NCBI GenBank assembly: GCA_001767195.1
Contig: MEKU01000056.1
Coordinates: forward strand, 105,109-150,676
DNA length: 45,568 bases
Reading direction: 5' to 3'
From: Acidobacteria bacterium RIFCSPLOWO2_02_FULL_67_21
Lineage (GTDB): Bacteria; Acidobacteriota; Vicinamibacteria; Vicinamibacterales; UBA2999
This document shows, in pieces, positions 29,764 through 39,723 of the stretch; position 1 is the first letter of the stretch; the number at the start of each line of letters is the position of its first letter. A program made the translations under genes and the position numbers. The notes under the pieces are model-generated. The model saw nothing but the letters and a program-made list of their open reading frames with translations, was not told the origin of the DNA and made no database searches.

Positions 29764-31019
29764 GACACGCCATCGTGACGTTCGGGTGCCGTGTGAATCA
29801 GGCCGATTCCTTCGGCATTGAAGATGCGCTCCGCGCCCGCGGCAGCCAGGCCGCAGCCCCCGAGCAGGCTGACGTGGTGGTGGTGAACACCTGCGCCGTC
29901 ACCGCGAGCGCCGAGCAGGCGGCGCGCCAGACGATTCGGCGTATCGCACGCGCCAACCCGGCCGCCCGGCTCATCGTCACCGGATGCTACGCGACCCGCC
30001 GGCTCGACGAGATCGCGGGTCTGCCAAACGTGCTCCGGGTCGTGCCAAACATGGAGAAAGAGGCGCTGGTTGAGGCTGTGGCCGCCGACATCGGGCTGAC
30101 CTCGGCGGAACGCTTCGGGAACGGCGCGGGCCCCTGTGGAAGCACGCTCGAGCCCGGGGTCGCCGGCCGCACGGCGCTCACCCTGCGCGTGCAGACCGGC
30201 TGCGACGAGCGGTGCAGCTACTGCATCATCCCGAGCACGCGCGGGGCCAGCCGCTCGCGTTGTCTCGACGCCGTGCTCGGGGACGTGCATCGTGCAACCG
30301 CTGCAGGGTACAAGGAGCTCGCGATCACCGGAGTCCACCTCGGATCGTACGGGCGCGATCTGGGAGACGGTTCCTCCCTGGCGTCCCTGATCCGTGCTCT
30401 CGCCGCGGGGCCCGACGATGTGCTGTTTCGGATCAGCTCGCTGGAGCCGATGGATTGCACGCAGGAGCTGGTCGATCTCGCAGCCTCGTCACCGCGGCTG
30501 GCGCCGCACTTCCACCTTCCATTGCAGCACGGGTCGGATGCGGTGCTGCGGTCCATGCGGCGGCCGTACACCGTTGCGTTCTACGAGGCGCTCATCGATC
30601 GGATCAGGGTCGCCCTGCCGGACGCCTCGATCGGCTCGGATGTGATCGTTGGATTTCCGGGCGAGTCGCCGGAGCACTTCGAGGAGATGCGAGCCGTCCT
30701 CGAGCGCCTCCCGCTGACCTACCTGCACGTCTTTCCCTACTCCGATCGTCCTGGAACGGCCGCGTCGCGTCTGCGGCCGAAGGTCGACGGAAGGATGATC
30801 CGCGAGCGGGCAGGTCAGGTTCGCGCAATCGGCGCCGCCATGGCCGAGCGGTTTCGCCGGGCGCAGACCGGCCGCGTGATGCGCGCGCTGACGGTGGACG
30901 ATGGGACGTCGGTGGTGACGTCGAACTACCTGAAACTGCGGATCCCGCCCGGACGGGCGCGGAACGAGTGGGTGGTGGTCCGCGTGCTCGAGCAGCTTAG
31001 AGGTGAGCTCGTGGCTTGA
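29760..31019 (+). CDS. mtaB: tRNA t6A37 methylthiotransferase, MtaB family
   Basis: The 419-aa protein has the methylthiotransferase N-terminal domain with three cluster-binding cysteines (FGCRVNQAD, VVNTCAVTA, VTGCYATR) and the radical-SAM CxxxCxxC in TGCDERCSYCIIPSTRG. The 'GCRVNQ' motif and absence of MiaB/RimO signatures favour MtaB, which adds a methylthio group to t6A at position 37 of tRNA. A TRAM-like C-terminal strand region (GRVMRALTVDDGTSVVTSNYLKL) is present. GTG start, overlapping purD. The 3' flank is a REP-like repeat cluster. Confidence 0.88.
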   Translation: MRHAIVTFGCRVNQADSFGIEDALRARGSQAAAPEQADVVVVNTCAVTASAEQAARQTIRRIARANPAARLIVTGCYATRRLDEIAGLPNVLRVVPNMEKEALVEAVAADIGLTSAERFGNGAGPCGSTLEPGVAGRTALTLRVQTGCDERCSYCIIPSTRGASRSRCLDAVLGDVHRATAAGYKELAITGVHLGSYGRDLGDGSSLASLIRALAAGPDDVLFRISSLEPMDCTQELVDLAASSPRLAPHFHLPLQHGSDAVLRSMRRPYTVAFYEALIDRIRVALPDASIGSDVIVGFPGESPEHFEEMRAVLERLPLTYLHVFPYSDRPGTAASRLRPKVDGRMIRERAGQVRAIGAAMAERFRRAQTGRVMRALTVDDGTSVVTSNYLKLRIPPGRARNEWVVVRVLEQLRGELVA

Positions 31020-31023
31020 AACA

Positions 31024-31139
31024 AGAGGCGGACCTGAAGCTCCGCCTCTACGTCTGCAGGGGTCGTCGTAGAGGTCTGCAGGGGTCGTCGCGGAGGTCTA
31101 CAGGTGTCGTCGTAGAGGCGGGTCTTGAGACCCGCCTAC
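31024..31139. repeat. REP-like cluster: two palindromes flanking three 22-bp tandem repeats
   Basis: The left hairpin has arms AGAGGCGGA / TCCGCCTCT (31024-31049), followed by a minus-strand GTAG (31048-31051). Three 22-bp units (31052-31073, 31074-31095, 31096-31117), the second and third differing at a few bases, carry TCGTCGTAG-like cores. The right element is GTAG (31112-31115), hairpin GGCGGGTC-TTGA-GACCCGCC (31117-31136) and a closing CTAC (31136-31139), whose complement supplies the rlmN TAG stop. It separates the convergent mtaB and rlmN genes. Confidence 0.7.
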
Positions 31140-32215
31140 CGCATGAGCAAGGCCATCTGCTGCGCGGCCGACTTCTTCGACCCGCCTTCGACAATCAGCT
31201 GGCCGCAGGCCGCCCGGATATCGCGGCCCCGGCTCTTGCGGACCGACACCGTGAGATGGCCGTCGGCCAGTATCTGCGCGAACCGATCGACCCGCTCGTC
31301 CGAGGGCCGCTCGTACGGAATGCCGGGCGCGGGATTGAGGGGGATCAGATTCACCTTTGACTTGATCCCGGCCAGCAATCGAACCAGCCGGCGGGCGTCT
31401 TCCGGCGTGTCGTTCACGCCCGAGAGCAACACGTACTCGAACGTGATGCGGCTGCGCTTCTTGAGCGGAAACCGCCGGCAGGCGTCGAGAATCGCCGCGA
31501 GCGGATACTTCCGGTTCGGGGGCACGAGCTCGCTGCGCTGCTCGTCGCGCGTGGCGTGGAGCGAGATGGCGAGATTGGGCATGAGCGGCTCGTGCGCCAG
31601 CCGCTCCAGTCCGGGCACGATCCCGACCGTCGACAGCGTCACGCGGCGCGGCGACACCGCCAGGCCGTGCTCGCTGTGCAGCACGCGCAGCGCCTTCATC
31701 GTGTGCTCGTAATTGTGCAGTGGCTCTCCCATCCCCATCAGGACGATGTTGAACGGAAGATCGAGCAGGCCGGTTGCGCCAGCGAGCACGCGCACCTGCC
31801 CGGCAATTTCGCCCGCGGTGAGATTCCTGACGAGCCCCATCCTGCCGGTCAGGCAGAAACCGCACGACATCGCACAGCCGACCTGCGTGGAGAGGCAGAA
31901 CGTCATCGCCGGGGTGTCCGGGATGAACACCGCCTCGACGCGACGCCCGTCGGCCAGCTCGAGCAGAAACTTGCGCGTGCCGTCGATCGAGCGGTCGTCC
32001 GATACGACACGGGGCGTCCCTATCGTGAACTCCCGCTTCAGCATCTCGCGCAGATCGCGGCTCAGATCGCTCATGCGATCGAACTCGGTCACGCCGCGCT
32101 TGTAGACCCAGCGGTAGAGCTGCCGCGCGTGAAACGGCTCGACGCCGTGCGCCGCCAGATCGGCCTCGAGCTCGCGCAATTCGAGCTCGGCCAGGTCGTT
32201 GCGTGAGGGGCTCAT
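31136..32215 (-). CDS. rlmN: Dual-specificity rRNA/tRNA adenine-C2 methyltransferase
   Basis: The 359-aa radical-SAM enzyme has GCAMSCGFCLTGRMG (CxxxCxxC), the resolving cysteine near the C-terminus in RAACGQL, and family blocks ELEADLAAHGVEPFHARQLYRWVYKRG, NIVLMGMGEPLHNYE and SLHATRDEQRSELVPPNRKYPL. It methylates A2503 of 23S rRNA and A37 of tRNAs. ATG 32215 follows a GGGA-containing region; ATG 32230 five codons upstream lacks a ribosome site and lies inside a palindrome. The TAG stop is shared with a REP-like GTAG. Confidence 0.93.
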   Translation of the reverse strand: MSPSRNDLAELELRELEADLAAHGVEPFHARQLYRWVYKRGVTEFDRMSDLSRDLREMLKREFTIGTPRVVSDDRSIDGTRKFLLELADGRRVEAVFIPDTPAMTFCLSTQVGCAMSCGFCLTGRMGLVRNLTAGEIAGQVRVLAGATGLLDLPFNIVLMGMGEPLHNYEHTMKALRVLHSEHGLAVSPRRVTLSTVGIVPGLERLAHEPLMPNLAISLHATRDEQRSELVPPNRKYPLAAILDACRRFPLKKRSRITFEYVLLSGVNDTPEDARRLVRLLAGIKSKVNLIPLNPAPGIPYERPSDERVDRFAQILADGHLTVSVRKSRGRDIRAACGQLIVEGGSKKSAAQQMALLMR

Positions 32216-32226
32216 CTCTATGTCCC

Positions 32227-32262
32227 GCATTTGCTAGCAGATGCGAGACTTTGATTGTACCA
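32227..32262 (-). promoter_or_regulatory. Extended -10 promoter with overlapping palindrome for rlmN
   Basis: On the minus strand TGG-TACAAT (32254-32262) is an extended -10. Directly downstream, 32227-32244 is an 18-bp palindrome (core TGCTAGCA, one mismatch outside it) that would occupy the first transcribed bases and cover an in-frame ATG. It could be an operator or a 5'-end hairpin. Confidence 0.45.
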
Positions 32263-32312
32263 GCCGCATGGGCGCCACCCGGTGTTTCGGCCGTTCATGG
32301 CGCCGCGCTTCG

Positions 32313-32321
32313 TGCTATCAT
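32313..32321 (+). promoter_or_regulatory. Extended -10 promoter for the peptidase-purine operon
   Basis: TGC-TATCAT (32313-32321) matches an extended -10; a weak TTCATG lies 16 bp upstream of the hexamer. It would give a leader of about 100 nt before the M16 peptidase. The rest of the 32231-32426 gap shows no ORF. Confidence 0.35.
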
Positions 32322-32426
32322 GGTGATGTTCTTCTAATCCCCTGTCTGTCAACGGTTTGCAGGGAGCCTGGCGAGGCTCGTTCCTGTTGGCGGACGCGGC
32401 CCGGTCGCCCCATTTTCTGAACATCC

Positions 32427-33698
32427 ATGGCGCCATCGACGATCGTGCGCGACGTGCTTCCCAACGGGCTCCGCCTTCTGACGGAGCAGATGCCTCACGT
32501 CCGTTCGGTCAGCATCGGCGTGTGGCTGGCCCGGGGCTCGCGTCACGAAACGGTCGAGCAGAGCGGCATCGCACACTTCGTCGAGCACATGCTGTTCAAG
32601 GGCACGGCGACGCGCACGGCCGAGGACATCGCACAGACGATCGACTCCATCGGCGGCCAGATGGATGCCTTCACGGCCAAGGAGTACGCCAGCTACTACA
32701 TCAAGGTGCTCGACGAGCATCTGCCGCTCGCGGTCGACGTCCTTTCGGACATCGTGATGCGGCCCGCGTTCGATCCGGGGGACCTCGAGCGCGAGAAGAA
32801 GGTGGTGCTCGAGGAAATCAAGATGGTCGAGGACACCCCCGACGATCTCGTGCACGAGCTGTTTACGGAGCATTTCTGGCGCGACCACCCGCTCGGCCGC
32901 CCGATCCTGGGAACCAGGGAAACCGTCGAGGCGCTGACGGCTGAAGCCCTGCGGGAGTACTTCGGCGACGCGTATGCGTCCCCGAACCTGATTGTTGCGG
33001 CCGTCGGCAATGTCGAACACGAATCAGTGCGCGACCTGGTGATGAAGTTTTTCGAGGGTCTCCCCTCCGAGACGGCGCCGCTTGTCGAGGAGCGCCCGCG
33101 CGTCGTTCCGCACGTGCTCATCCGGACCAAGGAGCTGGAGCAGAGCCATGTCTGCCTGGGGGCCAGCAGCTACCAGCAGGATCACGCGGACCGGTACACG
33201 AGTTACGTCCTCAACACGGTGCTGGGCGGATCCATGAGCTCCCGTCTCTTCCAGAATGTCCGTGAGAAGCGCGGGCTGGCGTACGCCGTGTTCAGCGGCC
33301 TGAGCGCGTATCGCGACGCCGGATCGATTACCGTCTACGCCGGCTGCGCCAACGATGCCGTCGACGAGCTGATCGATGTCGTCGTCGCCGAGCTGCGGCG
33401 GCTCAAGGAGGAGGCGCTGCCCGAGACGGAGCTCCGCCGGGCCAAAGATCATCTCAAGGGGAGCCTGATGCTCAACCTGGAGAGCACGTCGAGCCGGATG
33501 TCGCACCTGGCGCGCCAGGAGATCTACTTCGATCGCCAGTACGGGCTGGATGAGACGCTGGCGGGCGTCGAACGCGTGACCGCTGACGAGGTGCGGCGCG
33601 TGGCGCAGGACCTGTTCGCGGACGGCGCCCTGGCGGCGACCGTGCTGGGCGCGGCGAACGGGCTCCGCCTCCCGCCGGAGAAACTGTCGCTCGCATGA
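32427..33698 (+). CDS. M16-family zinc metallopeptidase (processing-peptidase-like)
   Basis: The 423-aa protein has the inverted zinc motif HxxEH in GIAHFVEHMLFKGT (about residue 48) and the third ligand region EEIKMVEDTPDDLVHE with the conserved Glu. The C-terminal half has the substrate-binding FQNVREKRGLAYAVFSG block. Its length is the single-M16-pair (about 420 aa) type, like Bacillus MlpA/YmxG and mitochondrial beta-MPP. No signal peptide, so a cytosolic role. Its stop overlaps the purB ATG by 4 nt (ATGA), so an unrelated-looking peptidase is translationally coupled to purine synthesis. No clear Shine-Dalgarno precedes its ATG. Confidence 0.92.
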   Translation: MAPSTIVRDVLPNGLRLLTEQMPHVRSVSIGVWLARGSRHETVEQSGIAHFVEHMLFKGTATRTAEDIAQTIDSIGGQMDAFTAKEYASYYIKVLDEHLPLAVDVLSDIVMRPAFDPGDLEREKKVVLEEIKMVEDTPDDLVHELFTEHFWRDHPLGRPILGTRETVEALTAEALREYFGDAYASPNLIVAAVGNVEHESVRDLVMKFFEGLPSETAPLVEERPRVVPHVLIRTKELEQSHVCLGASSYQQDHADRYTSYVLNTVLGGSMSSRLFQNVREKRGLAYAVFSGLSAYRDAGSITVYAGCANDAVDELIDVVVAELRRLKEEALPETELRRAKDHLKGSLMLNLESTSSRMSHLARQEIYFDRQYGLDETLAGVERVTADEVRRVAQDLFADGALAATVLGAANGLRLPPEKLSLA

Positions 33699-34999
33699 TC
33701 GCCCGCTATACCGGCCCCGAGATGGGTCGCATCTGGAGCGACCACCGCAAGTACGAGACGTGGCTGCAGGTGGAAGTGGCCGCGGCGGAGGCGATGGCCC
33801 GCGCGGGGATCGTGCCGGCCGAAGCCGCCCAGGAGATCCGCGAGCGCGGCCGGTTCGACATCGGCCGCATCGAAGAAATCGAGCAGGTCACCCAGCACGA
33901 CGTCATCGCCTTCACCACGGCGGTCGCCGAGCATGTGGGCCCTTCGGCTCGCTGGCTCCACTTCGGCCTGACGTCGTCGGACGTCATCGATACGGCCCAG
34001 GCGCTGCAAATGCGGGAGGCCTGCGGGCTGATCCTGCGTGAGCTCGGCGCGCTGATGCAGGCCGTACGGGCCCGTGCCGAGGAGCATCGCCGCACGCCGA
34101 TGATCGGACGCACGCACGGCGTCCATGCCGAGCCGATGACGTTCGGCCTCAAGCTGGCGCTCTGGTATGCGGAACTGGCGCGCGACGCCGGCCGGGTCGG
34201 CCGGGCCCGCGACGTGATCTCGGTCGGCAAGCTCTCGGGCGCGGTCGGCACGTTTGCGCATCTGCCGCCGTCGGTTGAAGCGGACGTCTGCAGCCGGCTG
34301 GGCCTGGAGCCGGCCCCGGTTGCGTCGCAGGTGATCCAGCGCGATCGGCACGCGGAGCTGCTCGCGGCGCTGGCGATCACCGCTTCGACACTCGAGAAAT
34401 ACGCACTCGAGATTCGCGGGCTCCAGAAGACCGAGATCGGCGAGGTGGAGGAGCCGTTCGGCAAGGGGCAGAAGGGGTCGTCTGCGATGCCGCACAAGCG
34501 GAATCCGGTCGGCTGCGAGCAGATCGTCGGCCTGGCGCGGCTCGTGCGCGCCAACGCGGGCGCCGCGCTGGAGAACAACGCGCTCTGGCACGAGCGCGAC
34601 ATCTCGCATTCGTCGGTCGAACGGGTCATTCTTCCAGACAGCTTCATCGCGCTCGACCACATGCTCCGGCGGTTTACCCGGATCGTGAGCGCCATGGTCG
34701 TCTATCCGGAGCGGATGCGGGAGAACCTCGCGCGCTCGCGCGGCGTCGTGTTCTCCGGTACGATTCTCCTGGAGCTGGCGCGACGCGGCGTCTCGCGCGA
34801 GCAGGCCTACGAGTGGGTGCAGCGGAGCGCAATGCGGTCGTTCAACGAGGCGCGTGCCTTCAAGGCGCTCCTGCTCGCCGACCCGGATGTGACGGCAGCG
34901 CTGCCCCCGGCCGAGATCGAGCGGGCCTTCGACCTCGACGAGCAGCTCCGGCATGTGGATCACGTATTCGATCGCGTCTTTCAGGAGGTGGCCGTGTGA
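33695..34999 (+). CDS. purB: Adenylosuccinate lyase
   Basis: The 434-aa protein has the fumarase/aspartase-superfamily loop [17 protein letters not shown] with the catalytic Ser, plus [17 protein letters not shown] and [13 protein letters not shown] (catalytic His). It cleaves SAICAR to AICAR and adenylosuccinate to AMP, releasing fumarate. Start overlaps the peptidase stop by 4 nt, and its TGA overlaps the purS ATG by one base (TGATG). Confidence 0.97.
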   Translation: MIARYTGPEMGRIWSDHRKYETWLQVEVAAAEAMARAGIVPAEAAQEIRERGRFDIGRIEEIEQVTQHDVIAFTTAVAEHVGPSARWLHFGLTSSDVIDTAQALQMREACGLILRELGALMQAVRARAEEHRRTPMIGRTHGVHAEPMTFGLKLALWYAELARDAGRVGRARDVISVGKLSGAVGTFAHLPPSVEADVCSRLGLEPAPVASQVIQRDRHAELLAALAITASTLEKYALEIRGLQKTEIGEVEEPFGKGQKGSSAMPHKRNPVGCEQIVGLARLVRANAGAALENNALWHERDISHSSVERVILPDSFIALDHMLRRFTRIVSAMVVYPERMRENLARSRGVVFSGTILLELARRGVSREQAYEWVQRSAMRSFNEARAFKALLLADPDVTAALPPAEIERAFDLDEQLRHVDHVFDRVFQEVAV

Positions 35000-35271
35000 T
35001 GCGTGCGCGGGTATTTGTGACGCTCAAACCGTCGGTGTTCGATCCGCAGGGGACGACGGTGGCCGAAGCGCTGCATACGCTCGGGTATTCGAGTGTTGCG
35101 GACGTGCGGCAGGGCAAGTACTTCGAGCTGACGCTCGACGCGAACACGCCCGAGGAGGCCCGCCGGATCGCCACCGAAGCGGCCGACAAGCTGCTGGCCA
35201 ATCCGGTGATCGAAAGCTACCGGATCGAGATCGATGCCGCCGGAGCGCCGGCGGCGGGAGCCGGCCGATGA
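34999..35271 (+). CDS. purS: Phosphoribosylformylglycinamidine synthase subunit PurS
   Basis: The 90-aa protein reads [41 protein letters not shown] and [15 protein letters not shown], the standard PurS fold. PurS bridges PurQ and small-type PurL in the three-protein FGAM synthetase, channelling ammonia. The ribosome site AGGAGG lies within the end of purB. It overlaps purQ by 4 nt (ATGA). A short Ala/Gly tail follows the last strand. Confidence 0.95.
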   Translation: MRARVFVTLKPSVFDPQGTTVAEALHTLGYSSVADVRQGKYFELTLDANTPEEARRIATEAADKLLANPVIESYRIEIDAAGAPAAGAGR

Positions 35272-35981
35272 AGTTCGCCGTTGTCGTGTTTCCCGGATCG
35301 AACTGCGACCACGACGCGTACCATGCCGTCAAGCACGTGCTCGGCCAGGACGCCGCGTTCGTCTGGCACAAGGAGACGAGCCTTGGCGGGGCCGATGCCG
35401 TGATCCTCCCCGGCGGCTTCGCCCATGGCGACTATCTGCGCACCGGCGCGATCGCGCGCTTTTCACCGGTGATGCAGGCGGTGCGGCGGTTTGCCGCCGC
35501 CGGAGGCCCCGTGCTCGGCATCTGCAACGGATTTCAGGTGCTGCTCGAGGCAGGGCTGCTGCCCGGCGCGATGCTGCGGAACCGCAGCGTCCAGTTCCAG
35601 TGCGAGCACGTCTACGTGCGGGTCGAGCAGACCGACACGCCGTTCACGCTCGCATGCCGCCAGGGCCAGATCCTCAGAATTCCCATCGCGCACGGCGAGG
35701 GGAACTACTATGCGGAACCGGCGGTCCTCGAGCAGCTCGAGCGAAACCGGCAGGTGGTGTTCCGCTATACGACCGTCGCGGGTGCGGTGACGGACGACTC
35801 CAACCCGAACGGCTCCATCAATAACATAGCCGGCATCTGCAGTGAAGGTCGCAACGTGGTCGGCCTGATGCCGCACCCCGAGCGCGCGTGCGAGCTGCCG
35901 CTCGGGAGCGCCGACGGCCTGGTCGTCCTCGAATCAGTCGTGAAGGCGGTCACCCAGGGCGCGGTTGCCGCCACTCGATAA
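35268..35981 (+). CDS. purQ: Phosphoribosylformylglycinamidine synthase subunit PurQ (glutaminase)
   Basis: The 237-aa class I glutamine amidotransferase starts [22 protein letters not shown]. The nucleophile Cys is in [14 protein letters not shown] and the catalytic His-Glu in [11 protein letters not shown]. It frees ammonia from glutamine for PurL. Start overlaps purS by 4 nt; the TAA is directly followed by the purL ATG. Confidence 0.97.
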   Translation: MKFAVVVFPGSNCDHDAYHAVKHVLGQDAAFVWHKETSLGGADAVILPGGFAHGDYLRTGAIARFSPVMQAVRRFAAAGGPVLGICNGFQVLLEAGLLPGAMLRNRSVQFQCEHVYVRVEQTDTPFTLACRQGQILRIPIAHGEGNYYAEPAVLEQLERNRQVVFRYTTVAGAVTDDSNPNGSINNIAGICSEGRNVVGLMPHPERACELPLGSADGLVVLESVVKAVTQGAVAATR

Positions 35982-38219
35982 ATGACTCCCGACCCCCTCT
36001 TACTCCAGCAGCATGGCCTGACCCGGGGCGAATACCAGCGCATTCTGGAGATGCTCGGCCGCGAGCCCACCCTGACCGAGCTGGGCATCTTCTCGGTGAT
36101 GTGGTCGGAACACTGCAGCTACAAGAGCTCCCGGGTCCACCTGCGGAAGCTGCCGACGACCGGCCGGCGGGTGCTCCAGGGGCCCGGTGAGAACGCCGGC
36201 GCCGTCGACATCGGCGACGGCCTGGCCGCCGTCTTCAAGATCGAATCGCACAATCACCCGTCGTTCATCGAGCCGTACCAGGGCGCGGCCACCGGCGTCG
36301 GCGGCATCATCCGCGACATCTTCACGATGGGCGCGCGCCCGATCGCGCTGCTCAATTCCCTTCGGTTCGGATCGCTCGACGATCCCCACGTGCGGCGGAC
36401 GTTTGCCGGCGTCGTGGCCGGCATTGCCGGCTACGGCAACAGCATCGGGATCCCGACGGTGGGGGGCGAGATCGGGTTCGACGAGAGCTACACGGGGAAT
36501 CCGCTGGTGAACGTGTTCTGTCTCGGCATCGCGCGGGCCGACGAGATCGTGAAAGCGTCGGCGTCCGGCGAAGGGAACCCGGTGTATTACGTCGGCGCCA
36601 GGACGGGGCGCGACGGGATCCATGGCGCGACGATGGCCTCGGCGGAGTTCGATGACAAGTCGGCGGAAAAGCGCCCGGCCGTGCAGGTCGGCGACCCGTT
36701 CATGGAGAAGCTCCTGCTCGAAGCCTGCCTGGAGGTCATGAAGACCGGCGCGCTGGTCGGCATCCAGGACATGGGAGCCGCGGGCCTGACCTGTTCCACG
36801 TGCGAGATGGGGGCGCGTGGCGGCGCCGGCGTCGCGATCGACGTCTCACTCGTGCCTCAGCGCGAAACCGGCATGACGCCCTACGAGATCATGCTCTCCG
36901 AATCCCAGGAGCGCATGCTGCTGGTCGTCACGCGCGGCCGCGAACAGGAGGTCGAGCGCGTCTTCGAGAAGTGGGACCTGCACGCGGTCCGCATCGGCGA
37001 GGTCACGACCGACAACCGTCTCCGCGTGCAGCACCACGGCGAGGTGGTCGCCGACATCCCGACGGCGGCGCTGACTGACGAGGCGCCGCTGTACGAACGG
37101 CCCATGGCCGAGCCCGCGTACCTCGCGGACGCGCGGCAGCTGTCCATGCAGAGCCTGGGGCGTCCGGGCCGCCCACAGGAGATCTTCGGGCGGCTGCTGG
37201 CCTCTCCGGCCATTGCCAGCAAACAGTGGGTGTACCGCCAGTACGACCATATGGTCCGGACCAACACGCTGGTGGTCCCCGGGATGGGCGCCGGGGTCGT
37301 CCGGGTGAAGGGAACCCAGCGGGCGCTCGCGCTGTCAGTCGACGGCAACGGCCGCTTCGTGTATCTCGATCCGTTTCTGGGCGCGCAGCTGGCCGTGGCC
37401 GAGGCGGCGCGGAACGTGGCCTGCGTGGGCGGCCAGCCGATCGGCGCCACCAACTGCCTGAACTTCGGCAACCCGGAGCGCCCCGAGATCATGTGGCAGT
37501 TTGCCAGAACGGTTGAGGGGATCTCGGCCGCCTGCCGCGCCCTCGACATTCCGATCACGGGGGGGAACGTCAGCCTGTACAACGAGACCGACGGACGCGC
37601 CGTGCTCCCCACACCGGTTCTGGGCGTCGTCGGCCTGATCGAGGAGGCGTCCCGAATCGTCCGGCGGGCGTTCACCTCTCAGGGCGATGCGATCGTCCTG
37701 CTCGGGACGGGCGCCGCCGAGCTCGGCGGCAGCGAGTATCTGAAGGTGGTGCACGGGCTGGTACGCGGGGTGCCGCCGGCGCTCGATCTCGCCCGCGAGG
37801 CCGCGCTTCAGCGCCTGCTGGTCGCGGCGATTTCGCGCGCGGTGATCCGTTCGGCCCACGACTGCGCCGATGGCGGATTCGCGGTCGCCCTGGCCGAGTG
37901 CTGTTTCGGCACCGGGCTGGGTGCGGCCGTCGATCTTCCACCTGTTGAGGCGGATGCCGGGTTTGGGCCGATCGCGGCCCTGTTTGGCGAGTCGGCGTCG
38001 AGGGTGATTGTGTCGGTCGAGCCCCAGCGGACCGCCGATCTTCTGGCCCTTGCGGCGGATGAAGGGGTCCCGGCCGGCGTCATCGGGACGGTCGGCGGGG
38101 AGCGCGTCCGGATGCGTGTTGCCGGCTCAGGTGCGATCGATGAACCGCTGGCTGACGCCGAGCGGATCTGGTCGCAGGCGATCGGACGGTATTTCGAGCC
38201 GCAGCGTGCGATTGCATAA
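35982..38219 (+). CDS. purL: Phosphoribosylformylglycinamidine synthase subunit PurL (small type)
   Basis: The 745-aa protein is the bacterial small Pur[43 protein letters not shown], the [10 protein letters not shown] and [11 protein letters not shown] blocks, and a second AIRS-like half with [23 protein letters not shown] and a C-terminal [14 protein letters not shown] region. It converts FGAR to FGAM with ATP and ammonia from PurQ. No gap separates it from purQ. Confidence 0.97.
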   Translation: MTPDPLLLQQHGLTRGEYQRILEMLGREPTLTELGIFSVMWSEHCSYKSSRVHLRKLPTTGRRVLQGPGENAGAVDIGDGLAAVFKIESHNHPSFIEPYQGAATGVGGIIRDIFTMGARPIALLNSLRFGSLDDPHVRRTFAGVVAGIAGYGNSIGIPTVGGEIGFDESYTGNPLVNVFCLGIARADEIVKASASGEGNPVYYVGARTGRDGIHGATMASAEFDDKSAEKRPAVQVGDPFMEKLLLEACLEVMKTGALVGIQDMGAAGLTCSTCEMGARGGAGVAIDVSLVPQRETGMTPYEIMLSESQERMLLVVTRGREQEVERVFEKWDLHAVRIGEVTTDNRLRVQHHGEVVADIPTAALTDEAPLYERPMAEPAYLADARQLSMQSLGRPGRPQEIFGRLLASPAIASKQWVYRQYDHMVRTNTLVVPGMGAGVVRVKGTQRALALSVDGNGRFVYLDPFLGAQLAVAEAARNVACVGGQPIGATNCLNFGNPERPEIMWQFARTVEGISAACRALDIPITGGNVSLYNETDGRAVLPTPVLGVVGLIEEASRIVRRAFTSQGDAIVLLGTGAAELGGSEYLKVVHGLVRGVPPALDLAREAALQRLLVAAISRAVIRSAHDCADGGFAVALAECCFGTGLGAAVDLPPVEADAGFGPIAALFGESASRVIVSVEPQRTADLLALAADEGVPAGVIGTVGGERVRMRVAGSGAIDEPLADAERIWSQAIGRYFEPQRAIA

Positions 38220-38245
38220 AGCCGTACACTAGAAGGCCCATCCTT

Positions 38246-39718
38246 ATGGTCGACAAGTTTCGCGAAGAGTGCGGCGTCTTCGGAATCTTCGGGCACACCG
38301 AGGCCGCGAATCTCACGTACCTCGGCCTGTATGCGCTTCAGCATCGAGGCCAGGAGAGCGCGGGGATCGCGGCGTCCGACGGCGCCCTGGTGCGCCATCG
38401 CAAGGCCATGGGGTACGTCAATGAGGCGTTCGACGCCGCCGCGTTGAGCACGCTGCCCGGGTACCTGGCGATGGGCCACGTGCGGTATTCGACCGCTGGC
38501 GAAAGCCGGCTCGCCAACGCGCAGCCGATTGTGGTCGACAGCGTGCACGGCCAGTTCGGCATCTGCCACAACGGCAACCTCGTGAATGCCGGGGAACTGC
38601 GCGGCGAGCTCGTGCGCGAGGGTGCCATCTTCCAGACGAGCAGCGACACCGAGGTCGTCGTGCATCTGTTTGCCCGGTCGCGCGAGGAAGGCAGCGAGCG
38701 GGCCATTGTCGACGCCATCTCGCAGGTGCGCGGGGCCTTCTCCTTCGTGATGATGACGAAGGATCGGCTGATCGGCGTTCGCGATCCGAACGGCTTCCGC
38801 CCTCTCGTCCTGGGCCGGCTCGGCGACGCCTGGGTGATGTGCTCGGAGACCTGCGCCCTCGACCTGATCGGCGCCACGTACCTGCGCGATGTCGACCCGG
38901 GCGAGTTCATCATCATCAGCGCCGCCGGGCTGAAGTCGGTCAAGCCGTTTGCGCCTGCGCCGCAGGCGCAGTGCATCTTCGAGCATGTCTACTTTGCGCG
39001 GCCCGACAGCTACGTCTTCGGCGAGAGCGTCAACGAGGTGCGCACCGAGCTCGGGCGCCGACTGGCGCGCGAGTGCCCGGCCGAGGCCGATGTGATCGTG
39101 CCGATCCCCGACTCCGGCGTGTGCGCTGCCGTCGGGTTTGCCGAGGCCTCGGGCGTCCCGATGCGCGTCGGGCTCATTCGCAATCACTACGTCGGCCGCA
39201 CGTTCATCGAGCCGCAGCAGTCGATCCGGCACTTTGGCGTCAAGGTAAAGCTGAATCCCGTGCGGAGCATCATCGAAGGGAAGCGGGTGGTGCTCGTGGA
39301 CGACTCGATCGTGCGCGGAACCACCAGCCGGAAGATCGTCCGGATGGTGCGCGGCGCCGGCGCGCGTGAGGTTCACATGCGGATCAGCTGCCCGCCCACC
39401 ATTTCACCGTGCTTCTACGGCGTCGACACGCCGCAACGCTCCGAGCTGATTGCCGCCACGCATTCGCTCGAGGAGATTCGCAGGTACCTGGATGCCGACA
39501 GCGTCGGCTATCTGAGCCTCGAGGGGCTCACCGCCTGTGTCAACGGCGGTTCGTCGCGGTACTGCACGTCCTGCTATACCGGGAACTACCCCGTGGCGTT
39601 CCCTCGCGACGAAGCGGCCTACCTGCAGCTCGCGCTCAAGCTGAACTCCGGCTCCGGGCCCGCGGAAGAGCCCGCCCTGCGGCTGTCGACCCTGGAGACG
39701 GATCCGGTCGTAAGCTGA
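38246..39718 (+). CDS. purF: Amidophosphoribosyltransferase
   Basis: The 490-aa protein begins MVDKFREECGVFGIFGH; by analogy to the Bacillus enzyme the eight-residue propeptide is removed to expose Cys as N-terminal nucleophile. Cysteines in QCIFEHVYF, RISCPPTISPC and RYCTSCYTG (CxxC) match the oxygen-sensitive [4Fe-4S] form. The PRPP-binding loop is VVLVDDSIVRGTTSRK. It catalyses the first committed step, PRPP plus glutamine to phosphoribosylamine, and is feedback-inhibited by purine nucleotides in the family. It begins 26 nt after purL. Confidence 0.97.
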   Translation: MVDKFREECGVFGIFGHTEAANLTYLGLYALQHRGQESAGIAASDGALVRHRKAMGYVNEAFDAAALSTLPGYLAMGHVRYSTAGESRLANAQPIVVDSVHGQFGICHNGNLVNAGELRGELVREGAIFQTSSDTEVVVHLFARSREEGSERAIVDAISQVRGAFSFVMMTKDRLIGVRDPNGFRPLVLGRLGDAWVMCSETCALDLIGATYLRDVDPGEFIIISAAGLKSVKPFAPAPQAQCIFEHVYFARPDSYVFGESVNEVRTELGRRLARECPAEADVIVPIPDSGVCAAVGFAEASGVPMRVGLIRNHYVGRTFIEPQQSIRHFGVKVKLNPVRSIIEGKRVVLVDDSIVRGTTSRKIVRMVRGAGAREVHMRISCPPTISPCFYGVDTPQRSELIAATHSLEEIRRYLDADSVGYLSLEGLTACVNGGSSRYCTSCYTGNYPVAFPRDEAAYLQLALKLNSGSGPAEEPALRLSTLETDPVVS

Positions 39719-39723
39719 CGCCC

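Noticed and set aside
31052-31117. Possible CRISPR array
   Set aside because: The 22-bp units are directly adjacent with no spacers, and no cas genes are present.
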